Program-made: the position numbers and the translations under genes | In this document: positions 36,429 to 46,047 of the stretch, piece by piece | Layout: each line of letters starts with the position of its first letter | Position numbering within the stretch: the first letter of the stretch is position 1 | Notes under the pieces: generated by a model | The model's database searches: none | Told to the model about the DNA's origin: nothing | The model's input: the letters and a program-made list of their open reading frames with translations, nothing else | Source: CALRQJ02 sp943370285 | GTDB lineage: Bacteria; Bacteroidota; Bacteroidia; Chitinophagales; Chitinophagaceae | DNA: 64,000 nt | Assembly: GCA_943370285.1 (NCBI GenBank) | Contig: CALRQJ020000010.1 | Coordinates: 101,655 to 165,654 of the forward strand | Direction: 5' to 3'

Positions 36429-37682
36429 TTACAGCAGTTTAAGCTTCACCATTTCTATACGGGTATCGCTTACATTTAATATTTCAAAAGCGTAATTATC
36501 AATAATGATGCGTTCTTTCAACTTGGGTATTGTTTCGTACTGGGCTATGATGTAGCCGGACAATGTTTCAGAACCTTCGTTATTGAATTCAAGATGGTAC
36601 TTATCAATCAAATAATCTAATTCTAAACGACCACTAAAAATATACTCATCTTCAGCAATTTGCTTTTCTACAAACTCCTCAGTATCATGTTCGTCTTTGA
36701 TTTCGCCAAAAATTTCTTCTAGCACATCTTCCATAGTGATGATTCCGGCGGTACCGCCAAATTCATCAACCACCCATGCCATGCTTTTATGTGCTTTAGA
36801 TAATTTACTAATTAAATCTGTTGCACTCATACTTTCGGGAACAGCGGGAATGGGTAATAGTATGGCTTTGATATCTGCCGGATGTTTAAACAAGTCTAAT
36901 TGGTGAATATAACCTTGAATGTTGTCGATATTATCGTCATACACCACCAACTTGCTCAATTTGGTTTCAATAAAATGTTGTCGAACCGCTTCGATGGGTG
37001 TATGGATATCAATGGCTTCAATCTCTGTCCTTGGCACTAAACATTGCCTGATTTTTAGCATGGGTAACGACAAGGCATTTTCAAACATTTCTTGGTTTAA
37101 TTCTTGACTATCGTCGCCTTGGTCTTTGGTTTGTTGAAAAAAATGTTCTAAATCTACCTTGCTAAATGCTTCGGTTTTATCGGTCACTCTAACATTCAAT
37201 AAATATTTTAAAATCCATTGTGCCATATCTACTACAACTGCAGCAATAGGATAAAATATGCGGTAGAAAAAATTGGTGAGCGGAGCAAAAAAACTCAGCA
37301 ATGCATCGCTCTTGGCACGGAACAATGCTTTGGGAAGAAAATCTCCTAACACCAAAACAATCATAGCAGAAAAAAAGGTTTCAATAATTAGTTTAAAATA
37401 GGGATTGTTGATGCCCAATACCGTCCAAAAAGGCTCTATTAATTGGCTGAACAATAAACCATAAATAACGAAGAATATATTAAAGCCAATTAAGCAAGTG
37501 CCAATAAATCGGGCCGGGGTTTCCATGAACCTTGAGAGAATGATACCACTTGTTTTGCCCTGCTTTTTCTTGAGTTCAATATTTAGCCGATTGGCACTCA
37601 CAAAAGCAATCTCTATACCAGCAAAAAATGCAATAAACAATAGTGTAATCAATAACCAGAGTATGGTGTACAGGTCAATCAT
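36429..37682 (-). CDS. CNNM/HlyC-CorC-type transporter or hemolysin-family protein
   Basis: From ATG 37682 the product is 417 residues (a longer frame from 37751 adds 23 residues). It has an N-terminal DUF21/CNNM domain with four hydrophobic helices (about 1-180), a CBS pair (about 200-315, containing PRTEIEAIDI and WVVDEFGGTAGIITMEDVLEEIFGEI) and a C-terminal CorC_HlyC domain. Such proteins are linked to Mg2+ or Co2+ efflux; GldE of gliding Bacteroidota has the same layout, but no gld genes are nearby. The 3' end lies 83 bases from the PAS kinase start. Confidence 0.9.
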   Translation of the reverse strand: MIDLYTILWLLITLLFIAFFAGIEIAFVSANRLNIELKKKQGKTSGIILSRFMETPARFIGTCLIGFNIFFVIYGLLFSQLIEPFWTVLGINNPYFKLIIETFFSAMIVLVLGDFLPKALFRAKSDALLSFFAPLTNFFYRIFYPIAAVVVDMAQWILKYLLNVRVTDKTEAFSKVDLEHFFQQTKDQGDDSQELNQEMFENALSLPMLKIRQCLVPRTEIEAIDIHTPIEAVRQHFIETKLSKLVVYDDNIDNIQGYIHQLDLFKHPADIKAILLPIPAVPESMSATDLISKLSKAHKSMAWVVDEFGGTAGIITMEDVLEEIFGEIKDEHDTEEFVEKQIAEDEYIFSGRLELDYLIDKYHLEFNNEGSETLSGYIIAQYETIPKLKERIIIDNYAFEILNVSDTRIEMVKLKLL

Positions 37683-37786
37683 GATAACGAATATAGGATA
37701 AAAGCATTGTAACGTCAATAGCTTGGTTGGCAGGTGAAATAAGAAAGCCATCCTTACTCAGTTGTTAAGATGGCTTTCGATTGTTT

Positions 37787-38779
37787 TTACCACTGCGGTA
37801 GAATGGGTTTGTTTTGCAGAATGACTTCTATCTGCTGCATTACTTCATCGGTAAGTTTGGGCAGCACTGCTAAAGCGGTTAAATTATCGTGTAATTGACT
37901 GGCTTTTGTTGCACCAAGTATTGCGGTTGTAACATTGGGGTTTTTAATGCACCATGCAATACTCAACGCCGCCATCGTAGCATCTAAATCAGCAGCAATT
38001 ACACTGAGTTGTTTTACTTTTTCAATCTTTTCGGCTTGCAAGTTTTTATCTTTCAGCCATTCAAAACCTTCAATAGCTAAGCGACTGCCTTCGGGTATGC
38101 CATTGTTGTACTTGCCGGTTAGCAATCCACTTGCTAATGGGCTCCATATAGTGGTGCCCATACCAAAGTTTTTGAAAATTTGTAAGTACTCAGATTCTAA
38201 CTTATGACGGTTGAACATATTGTACTCCGGCTGTTCTACCACCGGACTAATCAAATGGTTGCGTTCAGCGAATAGATGTGCTTCCATAATTTCTTGAGCA
38301 CTCCATTCACTCGTTCCCCAATACAAAATTTTACCTTGCTGAATAAGTTGATGCATGGTCCAAACAACTTCTTCTATGGGCACATTTTTATCGGGACGAT
38401 GACAATAAAATAAATCTAAATAATCTAGCTGCAATCTTTCTAATGCTTCGTTACAAGCCTCTGTTAAGTGTTTGCGGCTAAGACCTTTTTGATTGGGCTT
38501 GGCAGTATTGCCAGTTTTCCAGCCAAAAAAAGCTTTGCTTGAAACAACATATGAACTTCTTTCCCAATCTTTTTTTTGGAGTATTCGGCCCATCATTTTT
38601 TCACTTTCGCCAAGGGCATATACTTCTGCATTGTCAAAAAAATTGATACCACTATCGTAGGCAATACTCATGAGCTCATCTGCACTACTATCTTCAATTT
38701 GCTTGTGAAAAGTAACCCAACTGCCAAAACTCAAAACGCTTAATTGCAGGCCACTACGCCCCATTCTTCTATATTCCAT
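37787..38779 (-). CDS. Aldo/keto reductase (voltage-gated K+ channel beta-subunit/YghZ-like)
   Basis: The 330-residue TIM-barrel oxidoreductase has the full AKR tetrad: Asp49 and Tyr54 in FFDNAEVYALGESE, Lys82 in VSSKAFF and His127 in YCHRPD. The sequence GTSEWSAQEI and the C-terminal NADPH-binding ILGATKASQL support the KCAB/YghZ branch. It reduces an unknown carbonyl with NADPH. It appears monocistronic (87 bases to the lptC stop, 104 to the CNNM start). Confidence 0.92.
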   Translation of the reverse strand: MEYRRMGRSGLQLSVLSFGSWVTFHKQIEDSSADELMSIAYDSGINFFDNAEVYALGESEKMMGRILQKKDWERSSYVVSSKAFFGWKTGNTAKPNQKGLSRKHLTEACNEALERLQLDYLDLFYCHRPDKNVPIEEVVWTMHQLIQQGKILYWGTSEWSAQEIMEAHLFAERNHLISPVVEQPEYNMFNRHKLESEYLQIFKNFGMGTTIWSPLASGLLTGKYNNGIPEGSRLAIEGFEWLKDKNLQAEKIEKVKQLSVIAADLDATMAALSIAWCIKNPNVTTAILGATKASQLHDNLTALAVLPKLTDEVMQQIEVILQNKPILPQW

Positions 38780-38866
38780 AATTAATGTTTTTGATTACTG
38801 CAAAGTACGGTAAACTCTAAACAAGAAAATAAAGTAACTGTTTGGTAGCCTAAGGATTTTTATACT

Positions 38867-39445
38867 TTAGAAAGTAGCAAAACTGCTGTCTTTAATATCG
38901 GCGTAACTATCGTATACTTTTTGAAGCGTAAACCATTTAAAAGCTTGATCGGCCACTAAACCCCTACCATTAATTTTTTGGTCTGGCTTGTGAATTCTTA
39001 CCGGTTTATCGGTATAAAAAAGACCTTTTAATTGGTCCCAGTATAATTCTTCGCAAAACAATGTATCGCCTTTAATATTAAAGACCCTAACATCATCTTT
39101 TAGGAAAACTCGATTTTCATTTTCGAGGTAACGGCCATACTTGGCATCCAATTTACTTTCTATCTGCAAAGTGCTGTCATAAAAATCGACATGTAAACTT
39201 TTCGGAAACTCAACTTTCGGGGTATCGAGTTGAAAACGCAACATTTTCGGGGCCATCAATTTAGCCCTCACTTTGCCGTTTTGGCTGAGGTAGCTTTCAA
39301 TGTAAGTGCCTTCTTCAATACCTAACTTTTTCTCTGTAAGTGCTTTTACAGTTGCTTCATCATTTTCGCAACCCAACACAAAAAAACAGCCTGTTAACAG
39401 TGCTGCTTTTCTTACATTAGATAGTATTAAAAAAGACTTAGTCAT
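38867..39445 (-). CDS. lptC: LPS export periplasmic protein LptC
   Basis: From ATG 39445 the product is 192 residues with a hydrophobic N-terminus ending in LGC (lipoprotein-like anchor) and an LptC/OstA-like beta-jelly-roll: KVRAKLMAPKMLRF, YLENENRVFLKDDVRVF and TDKPVRIHKPDQKINGRGLVADQAF. LptC passes LPS from LptBFG to LptA in the periplasm. The start overlaps the stop of the outer-membrane protein gene upstream by eight bases (ATGACTAA), so the two are coupled. In Bacteroidota this order (outer-membrane protein, lptC) is common. Confidence 0.88.
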   Translation of the reverse strand: MTKSFLILSNVRKAALLTGCFFVLGCENDEATVKALTEKKLGIEEGTYIESYLSQNGKVRAKLMAPKMLRFQLDTPKVEFPKSLHVDFYDSTLQIESKLDAKYGRYLENENRVFLKDDVRVFNIKGDTLFCEELYWDQLKGLFYTDKPVRIHKPDQKINGRGLVADQAFKWFTLQKVYDSYADIKDSSFATF

Positions 39446-40808
39446 ATTTGCGTTTAACAAACCACACATCGCTTAAGCAAAGACCAAAATTAAGACGGAA
39501 GTAATTTTCTGTAATGTTATTGTTGTTGCTGCCTCTCTTGCCAAATTCAAAAGAGGTATTGATAGTAGTAAATTGATTGTCGTAAGAACGATATTTTTTA
39601 ACCGGTAAGCCGGCGCCAAAAGTTACACCAAAGGTTTTTAATTCTTTGCCATCGGCATTGATATAATCTTTACCTACAGCAAGTCCTGTTCTAAATGCCA
39701 CTTTATTCCAGTAACCACGGGGTTCGGCTGGGTCTATGGTGAGTTGAGCTCCCAATTTTAATTGCCAACTGTTTACTACTTTGTCGGCTTGATTGTAAAA
39801 GCGATAATTACTCCACTGTGTAGTTTCATATTCGGCAGATAGCATGAATTTATCCAGCTTATTTTTAAAACGATCATCTACCGTTTTGTGGTACATTACT
39901 CCAATATTATAGCTAGCCGGTAAATCAATATTGCCTCTAATGTCATTTACTCTGTACACACTATCAATGGTAACGGTGTTGCCACTGTTGGGGTCGTAGC
40001 CAAAAGTTTCACGAACTACATCTTGTTTGCCTTTAAGCTTGGTTTTCAACGTTCCGGTTAAGCCAAATCTCAACACATCGTTTTTGCCAATTTCGGTTTC
40101 AAATTGTATACCGCTGTTCAAAAAATAGTTACCAAAAGAAGTTCGGGTACTTGAATTTGATTTGTAATACAAAACCGTATCGTTTTCTAAATTAACTCGG
40201 GTTGATGTTTCTTTTCGGCCAAAAGTGTAACCGGTATTAAAACCGATGCTGAAAGTAGATTTTTTGCCGTACCATTTTTTACCCATGCCAACAAAAGCTT
40301 GGTTTAAGCCACCCGAACCTTCGTAAAAAGTGGTGGCACTATCAATGCCCGGAATGCGTTTTGATTCAAAAATGCCGTAGCTGATGTTAGATAATGGTCT
40401 TAAACCAAAAGCAAGGCCGGTGTTTTTAGCCCATTTCTTTTTATCGAATACGAGTGATAATGGAATACCTACTGCAACATATGCCGGACGAAAATTGCCG
40501 GTGTTGAATTTATTTTCAGGCAATAAACTTTTAAGCGTACGGCTGTCGATAGTGGCCGCAAAATCAAAAGTTACAATGCGTAGATCGGCGTAAGTAGCCG
40601 GATTGGTGAAGTTGATAGATTGGGCATCTACATACGCAACAGAAGCTCCCCCCATGCCACGGGCAATAATATGTTGACTTGGAATAAAGTCGCCTAACCC
40701 GTAACGGGAATAAGGAGAATTATCCTGTGCTAAGGCTAAAACAGACGTTGCTACAATTGCTATAGAAAGTAAAAAACGTTTATGGTTGGTTGTGCTCACT
40801 AATCGCAT
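39438..40808 (-). CDS. Outer-membrane beta-barrel protein
   Basis: The 456-residue protein has a signal peptide (VLALA-QDNSPYS) and a mature part full of alternating beta strands, starting with SPYSRYGLGD and GMGGASVA, a landmark of a FadL/PorV-like group found in Bacteroidota before lptC. The C-terminus ends in a strand-rich NYFRLNFGLCLSD. The position before lptC and after coaX suggests an envelope role. Its first 29 bases overlap the end of coaX. A specific function is not known. Confidence 0.8.
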   Translation of the reverse strand: MRLVSTTNHKRFLLSIAIVATSVLALAQDNSPYSRYGLGDFIPSQHIIARGMGGASVAYVDAQSINFTNPATYADLRIVTFDFAATIDSRTLKSLLPENKFNTGNFRPAYVAVGIPLSLVFDKKKWAKNTGLAFGLRPLSNISYGIFESKRIPGIDSATTFYEGSGGLNQAFVGMGKKWYGKKSTFSIGFNTGYTFGRKETSTRVNLENDTVLYYKSNSSTRTSFGNYFLNSGIQFETEIGKNDVLRFGLTGTLKTKLKGKQDVVRETFGYDPNSGNTVTIDSVYRVNDIRGNIDLPASYNIGVMYHKTVDDRFKNKLDKFMLSAEYETTQWSNYRFYNQADKVVNSWQLKLGAQLTIDPAEPRGYWNKVAFRTGLAVGKDYINADGKELKTFGVTFGAGLPVKKYRSYDNQFTTINTSFEFGKRGSNNNNITENYFRLNFGLCLSDVWFVKRKYD

Positions 40809-41523
40809 ACAGTCCTTTGTAAATTAAATAAGGGTCGGCAAATATCTTGTTTTTAAGATGAGCCACAAAAAAAGCCATATCCCCCCCGGTTAACAGCACG
40901 TTAAAGTTGCTGTATTTTTCGGCATAAGCGGCAGAAATTCCATCAATTTCCTTAGCCATGCCCATAATAACACCGCTGATGAGGTTTGTTTTGGTATCGT
41001 ACCCAATTAACGGAAAGCTGGCATCTTCGTGTAATTCGGTGGCTTTAATGAGTGGTAATAAAGCAGTGTACTGGTTCATTGACCGAAAACGCATTTCCAT
41101 ACCGGGTGAAATGGCACCACCTAAAAATTCGCCGTATTTGTTTACAAAATTGAAGGTAATACAGCTACCCAAGGCAATAATTAAGTTGTGCTGATGCGGA
41201 AATAAGTCAACCGCTGCGGCTACTAAGGCTAATCTATCGGCACCAATAGTCTCCGGTTTGCCAACCGGCGTGGTAAATGGGAGTTTGCTGCGATAATCGA
41301 GCAAATGAAACTGACTTCGTTGGCTTAAGATGGTTTCAAGCTCGGGGTGATGTTTAATAACCGAAGACAAAATTGTTTTTTGCGGCTGATATTGGTCTAA
41401 CAGGGTTGCAATGGTAGCTGGTTCGTCGTTTTCTAAAACGAGTAATTGAGCAAATTCCCTGTTTTTGAAAACTGCACATTTAAGCCGGGTATTTCCAAAA
41501 TCGAAGCAAAGTGTTGTTGACAT
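40780..41523 (-). CDS. coaX: Type III pantothenate kinase
   Basis: From ATG 41523 the product is 247 residues (the frame upstream begins with TTG). CoaX landmarks are the phosphate loop DFGNTRLK near the N-terminus, IGADRLAL, the potassium/ATP site GSCITFNFV, GGAISPGMEMRF and LTGGDMAFF. It phosphorylates pantothenate, the first step of CoA synthesis, and in this family does not need the GHMP fold. It lies 17 bases after the LON-domain gene and overlaps the outer-membrane protein gene. Confidence 0.93.
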   Translation of the reverse strand: MSTTLCFDFGNTRLKCAVFKNREFAQLLVLENDEPATIATLLDQYQPQKTILSSVIKHHPELETILSQRSQFHLLDYRSKLPFTTPVGKPETIGADRLALVAAAVDLFPHQHNLIIALGSCITFNFVNKYGEFLGGAISPGMEMRFRSMNQYTALLPLIKATELHEDASFPLIGYDTKTNLISGVIMGMAKEIDGISAAYAEKYSNFNVLLTGGDMAFFVAHLKNKIFADPYLIYKGLYAISEHNQP

Positions 41524-41540
41524 GCAAATGATTTGTGGGC

Positions 41541-42182
41541 TCAAATATCTAGGTTAAAACCTTTCAACTCTTTAAAGTGCCCGTTAAGCTTTATTTTTTC
41601 TTTTAAAGATTCCATGCCCGATACTACCGGAATCACTTTTTGTAAATGCCTTTTGAGGAACTGCAATCGTTGGTCTTCTCGTAAAAGACTCAACAATTCG
41701 TATTCTTCTTGCAATGTTAATCCAAGGTGATGGGCAATGTCGTAACTCAATAATTCAGCTTCAGGCTTTTTAAAATCTTTTGATACTTGTAATAATTGAT
41801 GCAGTTCCATCACCGATACGAGTAATTTCTGTATTAATTGTTGCTGCTGCATTTGGTCGTTTTTCGGATAGGTAACAATAGCGCCACTAAATAATTTATC
41901 TGGAATTTGATGCACTACTTCTAACACCCTAAAAATTTGTAACCCCTTCGTTTTAATATCCATCTTTCCATCTTCATATACTTCAACCACTTCTTTCACT
42001 TCCACCAATGTACCCATGTCTGCTAAACCGTTTTCTAACACGGTAGGAATGCCAAAGGGTTTGTTTTCGGCAAAACATTCGGTAATCAGTTGTTTGTACC
42101 TCGGTTCAAAAATGTGGAGGTTTAATTGTTCGCCGGGGTACACCACAATGCCAAGTGGAAATATGGGAATAAAATTAGTCAT
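41541..42182 (-). CDS. LON peptidase substrate-binding-domain protein
   Basis: The 213-residue soluble protein matches the LON N-terminal (PUA-like) domain: IPIFPLGIVVYPGEQLNLHIFEPRY. There is no ATPase or protease domain. The C-terminal 90 residues are helical (LSLLREDQRLQFLKRHL). Such stand-alone proteins are widespread; their role, perhaps in substrate recognition, is not settled. It lies before coaX. Confidence 0.88.
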   Translation of the reverse strand: MTNFIPIFPLGIVVYPGEQLNLHIFEPRYKQLITECFAENKPFGIPTVLENGLADMGTLVEVKEVVEVYEDGKMDIKTKGLQIFRVLEVVHQIPDKLFSGAIVTYPKNDQMQQQQLIQKLLVSVMELHQLLQVSKDFKKPEAELLSYDIAHHLGLTLQEEYELLSLLREDQRLQFLKRHLQKVIPVVSGMESLKEKIKLNGHFKELKGFNLDI

Positions 42183-42237
42183 ATAACAAAGCTACAAGTT
42201 TGTGTTTTGGAGTGAAATAACTGTTTAAGTAATGGTG

Positions 42238-42969
42238 CTACGGGGCATATTTCAGATACGAGTACAAGGCATTCAGCTTGGCAATTTGCCATCCGGCTTT
42301 GCCGTCTAAGAAGCCCATTTTAAATATATAATTTTTGAAAAAATTAAACGTGGCTGAAAAGATGGCTTTCAGCAAACTAGGACGTTTACCTTTTTTTAAA
42401 TACTTCTCTGCATTGAGTTTGGCGTAGCGTTTGGTTTTCTCTAAATGATCTTCATAACTACTTACGGTGTAATGATGCAAATAGCCATTGATGGGCTTAA
42501 TGGAAATAGTCGAAGGCAATAACAAGGTTTCATGTACTGCATCATCAGACCATCTAACTACTGTTTTATTAAACAACCGAATATGAGCATCCGTTCCCCA
42601 TTCGCCAAAGCGAATTAGTTGTTGGCAATAATAAGTCTTGAACTGAATATTAAACACTTGATACACATCCGTTAAATCAATATAATGCATGGCTGCTACT
42701 AAATCTTTGTCCGGAATTTCATCGCTGTCCATGCTTAAAATCCAATCGTACTTAGCCACATCAATGCCTTTGTTTTTATTCGGTCCAAATCCGGCCCAAT
42801 TTGTTTCCATCAATCTAAAACCATAAGACCGAACAATATCTTGTGTGCCATCTGTACTGCCGCTATCTACCACAATGACATCATCGGTTATAAACTGCAA
42901 GGGCTGTAATGTTCTTGCAATAATAGCCGCTTCGTTCCGAGCAATAATGATAATAGAAATAGGAACCAT
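42238..42969 (-). CDS. Family 2 glycosyltransferase (WaaE/KdtX-like)
   Basis: The 243-residue enzyme has the GT-A fold: IIIIARNEAAI at the start, VVDSGSTDGT, and SMDSDEIPD as the DxD metal motif. The motif MAF-like YFINHYT region resembles LPS core glucosyltransferases (WaaE/KdtX). It starts one base after the O-antigen ligase stop and likely works with it on LPS or surface glycan. No transmembrane segment is seen. Confidence 0.85.
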   Translation of the reverse strand: MVPISIIIIARNEAAIIARTLQPLQFITDDVIVVDSGSTDGTQDIVRSYGFRLMETNWAGFGPNKNKGIDVAKYDWILSMDSDEIPDKDLVAAMHYIDLTDVYQVFNIQFKTYYCQQLIRFGEWGTDAHIRLFNKTVVRWSDDAVHETLLLPSTISIKPINGYLHHYTVSSYEDHLEKTKRYAKLNAEKYLKKGKRPSLLKAIFSATFNFFKNYIFKMGFLDGKAGWQIAKLNALYSYLKYAP

Positions 42970-42970
42970 A

Positions 42971-44191
42971 TTAGGAATTTGTGTAGCGTGGTTTAATCAT
43001 CCACCACAGCAAAGGAAAGATAAAAATCATCACACTAAACTGACCCTCTAAAGGAATATCATACGTACAAATAAAAGCACTTAAACAGGCTATGATTTTG
43101 CCGCTTGTAGTTGTAAAAGCGAAGAAGGGCAAAATGGCAGCCAAAGCAATTGCTATCCAACCCATTATGCCGGCACTCATGGGATAAATAATCCATTCGC
43201 TACTTGGCATTAATTTTTCCCAAGGCTGTAGTGGAGGTGCTTGTTGGTAGTACCATTGTTGTGTTAAAGGCATCATATCTCCAATGCCCACACCTTTCAA
43301 TTGATCTGTTTGATAGATTTCCCATCCTGCCTTGATAGAACGTAATCTAGCTCCATCATTCAACTCTCTGGTGGTATTGCCTTTCAGCATTTCACCAATA
43401 TCATAACGAATGTACTGTACCCTATTTTTGAAGGTTGGAATAGTGGTATAAGCAATTATAGGCAGCGCAATCATTGCTAACAAAATGATGATGGCTTTTT
43501 TTCTGTTTGAAGGTTGACATATCCAAACCACCACTTGAATAAGAGTAGCAAGATACAAACAAGCCAATCCGGTTTTTGCTGCTAATAGGTGCAGATAAAT
43601 AACGAGGCATGCTGCAAGCAAATAGGTGAATGCTTTGCATATTTTTTTTGTGCTGATGTCTGGTAGTTGATAAAGCAATAACAACGATACTACAACGGCA
43701 TAACTAAACCACAAGTGATTATTATCAAATGGTGTTGGCATTACTTTGGCTCGTAAATAACCTTCGGTGATGGTTTGATAATTGGCAATGTATTGCGACA
43801 AACTCCAGCAACAACCAAGCATCGTTAATCCAATAAACAACCAACTGATGTTTGTAAACCAATGTTTCGGCAAAGCCGGATAACTCAAAAAAGCAATGGG
43901 CAATAGTAGTAAGGGCAATTTCATTTGACAGCGTCGCCACCATTCAGCTATATCATCACTCCACAAACCACTGATGAATGGAACGATAAATAGTACTAAC
44001 CCCATCCATACCAACGGATGTTTGATCACATTTTTGAAAGTGGTAGCATTGATTTGTAGCAAACCGCCTGCAATCAACATTATCATGCTAATTGAAAGTA
44101 AAGCCCTGCTTACAAAAAGGCCCAATAGCATACCGCAAATGGCGGTGGCCATTATTTTTTGTGCCGTATTATTTTTCAACAAGCTTTGCAT
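42971..44191 (-). CDS. O-antigen ligase/polymerase-family protein (Wzy_C)
   Basis: The 406-residue integral membrane protein has about 10-12 hydrophobic segments and a large periplasmic loop near residues 270-340, with NDGARLRSIKAGWEIYQ and GVGIGDMMPL, as in the Wzy_C/WaaL family. The family joins glycan to lipid A core or extends polysaccharide. It is followed by the family 2 glycosyltransferase, and the pair may modify LPS. Upstream is the divergent meaB gene with a short inverted repeat between them. Confidence 0.85.
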   Translation of the reverse strand: MQSLLKNNTAQKIMATAICGMLLGLFVSRALLSISMIMLIAGGLLQINATTFKNVIKHPLVWMGLVLFIVPFISGLWSDDIAEWWRRCQMKLPLLLLPIAFLSYPALPKHWFTNISWLFIGLTMLGCCWSLSQYIANYQTITEGYLRAKVMPTPFDNNHLWFSYAVVVSLLLLYQLPDISTKKICKAFTYLLAACLVIYLHLLAAKTGLACLYLATLIQVVVWICQPSNRKKAIIILLAMIALPIIAYTTIPTFKNRVQYIRYDIGEMLKGNTTRELNDGARLRSIKAGWEIYQTDQLKGVGIGDMMPLTQQWYYQQAPPLQPWEKLMPSSEWIIYPMSAGIMGWIAIALAAILPFFAFTTTSGKIIACLSAFICTYDIPLEGQFSVMIFIFPLLWWMIKPRYTNS

Positions 44192-44213
44192 GAAGTACCG
44201 AAATTCGTACTTC
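44192..44213. promoter_or_regulatory. Inverted repeat in the ligase/meaB divergent region
   Basis: GAAGTAC (44192-44198) and GTACTTC (44207-44213) form a perfect 7-bp inverted repeat with an eight-base spacer that is itself palindromic (CGAAATTCG). It lies only 20 bases before meaB and immediately before the ligase ATG, so a regulator bound here would block both. Operator function is inferred. Confidence 0.35.
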
Positions 44214-44218
44214 CCAAC

Positions 44219-44226
44219 TACTTTAG
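44219..44226 (+). promoter_or_regulatory. -7 box for meaB, very close to its ATG
   Basis: TACTTTAG matches seven of eight positions of TAnnTTTG. Only six bases separate it from the meaB ATG at 44233, so transcription would begin at or near the start codon. Confidence 0.35.
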
Positions 44227-44232
44227 CAATTC

Positions 44233-45129
44233 ATGTGGACTGATTTACGACATAAAATGCAATTAGGCGATGCTAAAGCATTGGCCAGAACGATTTCGTT
44301 GGTAGAAAATCAAGCTGAAGGTTATTTGCACTTTTTGCAACACTTGCCGCCATCTACCACTCCTGTAATTGGTATTACGGGTCCGCCGGGAGCCGGAAAA
44401 AGTACATTGGTTGATGGATTGATTGAAGCCATTGTGCAAGACCATAAACGAGTGGGTGTGTTATGTGTAGATCCCTCTTCGCCGTTTAATTTGGGGGCTT
44501 TATTGGGCGATAGAATTCGGATGAGTGAATGGTACAATCATCCCAATGTATTCATCCGTTCTTTAGCAACAAGAGGAAGTTTGGGTGGATTGCACCCCAT
44601 GATTATGGAGATTGCAGATACCATGAAATTTGCCGGGTTTGATTATATCATCATTGAAACCGTTGGGGTTGGACAAAGTGAAATTGAAATTGCCGGCTTA
44701 GCAGATGTAACGGTAGTTGTGGTAGTACCGGAAGCAGGAGATGAAGTGCAAACCATGAAAGCAGGTCTAATGGAAATTGCCGATGTATTTGTGGTGAATA
44801 AAGCTGATCGACCAGATGCAGATGCTTTTGTTCGTAACCTACGACTGATGTTAGCCCCTGCGTTTCATACTAAACAGCATGAAATTGCCATCATTAAAAC
44901 GATTGCTTCGCAAAAGCAAGGTATTGATGAATTATTTAATGCCATTCAACAACAGACCAAAGGGATGAAAAATGAAAAACGATTTTGGTTGTTGGCAGAA
45001 AGAGCTTACCATATTATTCAGCAACAACGCATGAAAAGTGTAGATAAAAAACAATTGAAAGCAATGATAGAAGCTGCTATGTTGAATAATGAGCCTTTCA
45101 ATTTATATGCTTTCACACAACAATATTAA
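44233..45129 (+). CDS. meaB: Methylmalonyl-CoA mutase-associated GTPase MeaB
   Basis: The 298-residue G3E-family GTPase has the P-loop GPPGAGKST (about 51-58), the Mg2+/switch motif VDPSSPFNLGALLGDR, the ETVGVGQSE region and the guanine motif NKADRPDA. MeaB loads and protects adenosylcobalamin on methylmalonyl-CoA mutase, which is not in the window. It is directly followed by a glycosyltransferase gene (next base after the stop), an unrelated neighbour that may only share the transcript. Confidence 0.93.
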   Translation: MWTDLRHKMQLGDAKALARTISLVENQAEGYLHFLQHLPPSTTPVIGITGPPGAGKSTLVDGLIEAIVQDHKRVGVLCVDPSSPFNLGALLGDRIRMSEWYNHPNVFIRSLATRGSLGGLHPMIMEIADTMKFAGFDYIIIETVGVGQSEIEIAGLADVTVVVVVPEAGDEVQTMKAGLMEIADVFVVNKADRPDADAFVRNLRLMLAPAFHTKQHEIAIIKTIASQKQGIDELFNAIQQQTKGMKNEKRFWLLAERAYHIIQQQRMKSVDKKQLKAMIEAAMLNNEPFNLYAFTQQY

Positions 45130-46047
45130 ATGCCACTTATTTCTATTTGTATACCGGCTTATAAAAACACCGCTTTTCTACAAAGGCTGTTGGATAGTAT
45201 TACTATACAAAGTTTTACCGATTTTGAAGTGGTGATAACAGATGATAGTCCTGACGATGCCGTTGAACTATTGGTGCAAGAGTATAAGCAGCTACCTATC
45301 ATCTACCATAAAAATATGCCTGCATTGGGTTCTCCTGCTAACTGGAATAAAGGATTACAATTAGCCAAAGGCGAATGGATTAAGATGATGCATGATGATG
45401 ATTGGTTTGCCCATGCAGAAAGTTTACAAGCCTTTGCCGACAAGGCTTTAGCAGGGGTTGATTTTGTTTTTTCTGCTTACACAGATGTGTATTTGGAAAC
45501 GAATAAACAAGTGATCAAACAATTATTACCGCAACAATACAAGAACTATCCTTTAGGATTATTTGAAGAAAATACTTTAGGCCATCCAAGTGTAACGATG
45601 CATCGTAATATTCCGGGCTTGCAATACGATGAACAATTTGTTTGGGTGGTAGATATAGATTTTTACATCGGCTTTTTACAAGCCTATCCTAAGTTCAGTT
45701 ACATCTCACAACCGGTTATCCATATTGGTAAAAGTGCTACGCAAATTAGTAGCGGTGCTTATAAAAATGCCACTATTGAAATTAAAGAGTACTTGGGATT
45801 GTATGAAAAATTATTGCCTCAATCTGCCATATCTCCATTGGTGTATGAAGGGTTATGGAAAGTATTCAGACGTTGTAAAATAGACAGCATCACAAAACTA
45901 GAATCGGTATATACCGGAGCAATTCCGGCGATAGCCAAACATATTGTTTTGGCACAAAGTAAGTTGCCAAAGATTTTATTAAAGCAGCCGCCGATATCGC
46001 TCTACTTCTGCCAAAAAGCATGTCGCAAATATCTACGGCTTGTATAA
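45130..46047 (+). CDS. Family 2 glycosyltransferase
   Basis: The 305-residue GT-A enzyme opens with ISICIPAYKNTAFLQRLLDSI and has TDDSPDD, the metal motif HDDDW, and a later WVVDIDFYIG. The fold is that of surface-glycan transferases. Its ATG follows the meaB stop without a gap. The last 15 bases overlap the end of the convergent methyltransferase gene. Acceptor and donor are unknown. Confidence 0.9.
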   Translation: MPLISICIPAYKNTAFLQRLLDSITIQSFTDFEVVITDDSPDDAVELLVQEYKQLPIIYHKNMPALGSPANWNKGLQLAKGEWIKMMHDDDWFAHAESLQAFADKALAGVDFVFSAYTDVYLETNKQVIKQLLPQQYKNYPLGLFEENTLGHPSVTMHRNIPGLQYDEQFVWVVDIDFYIGFLQAYPKFSYISQPVIHIGKSATQISSGAYKNATIEIKEYLGLYEKLLPQSAISPLVYEGLWKVFRRCKIDSITKLESVYTGAIPAIAKHIVLAQSKLPKILLKQPPISLYFCQKACRKYLRLV

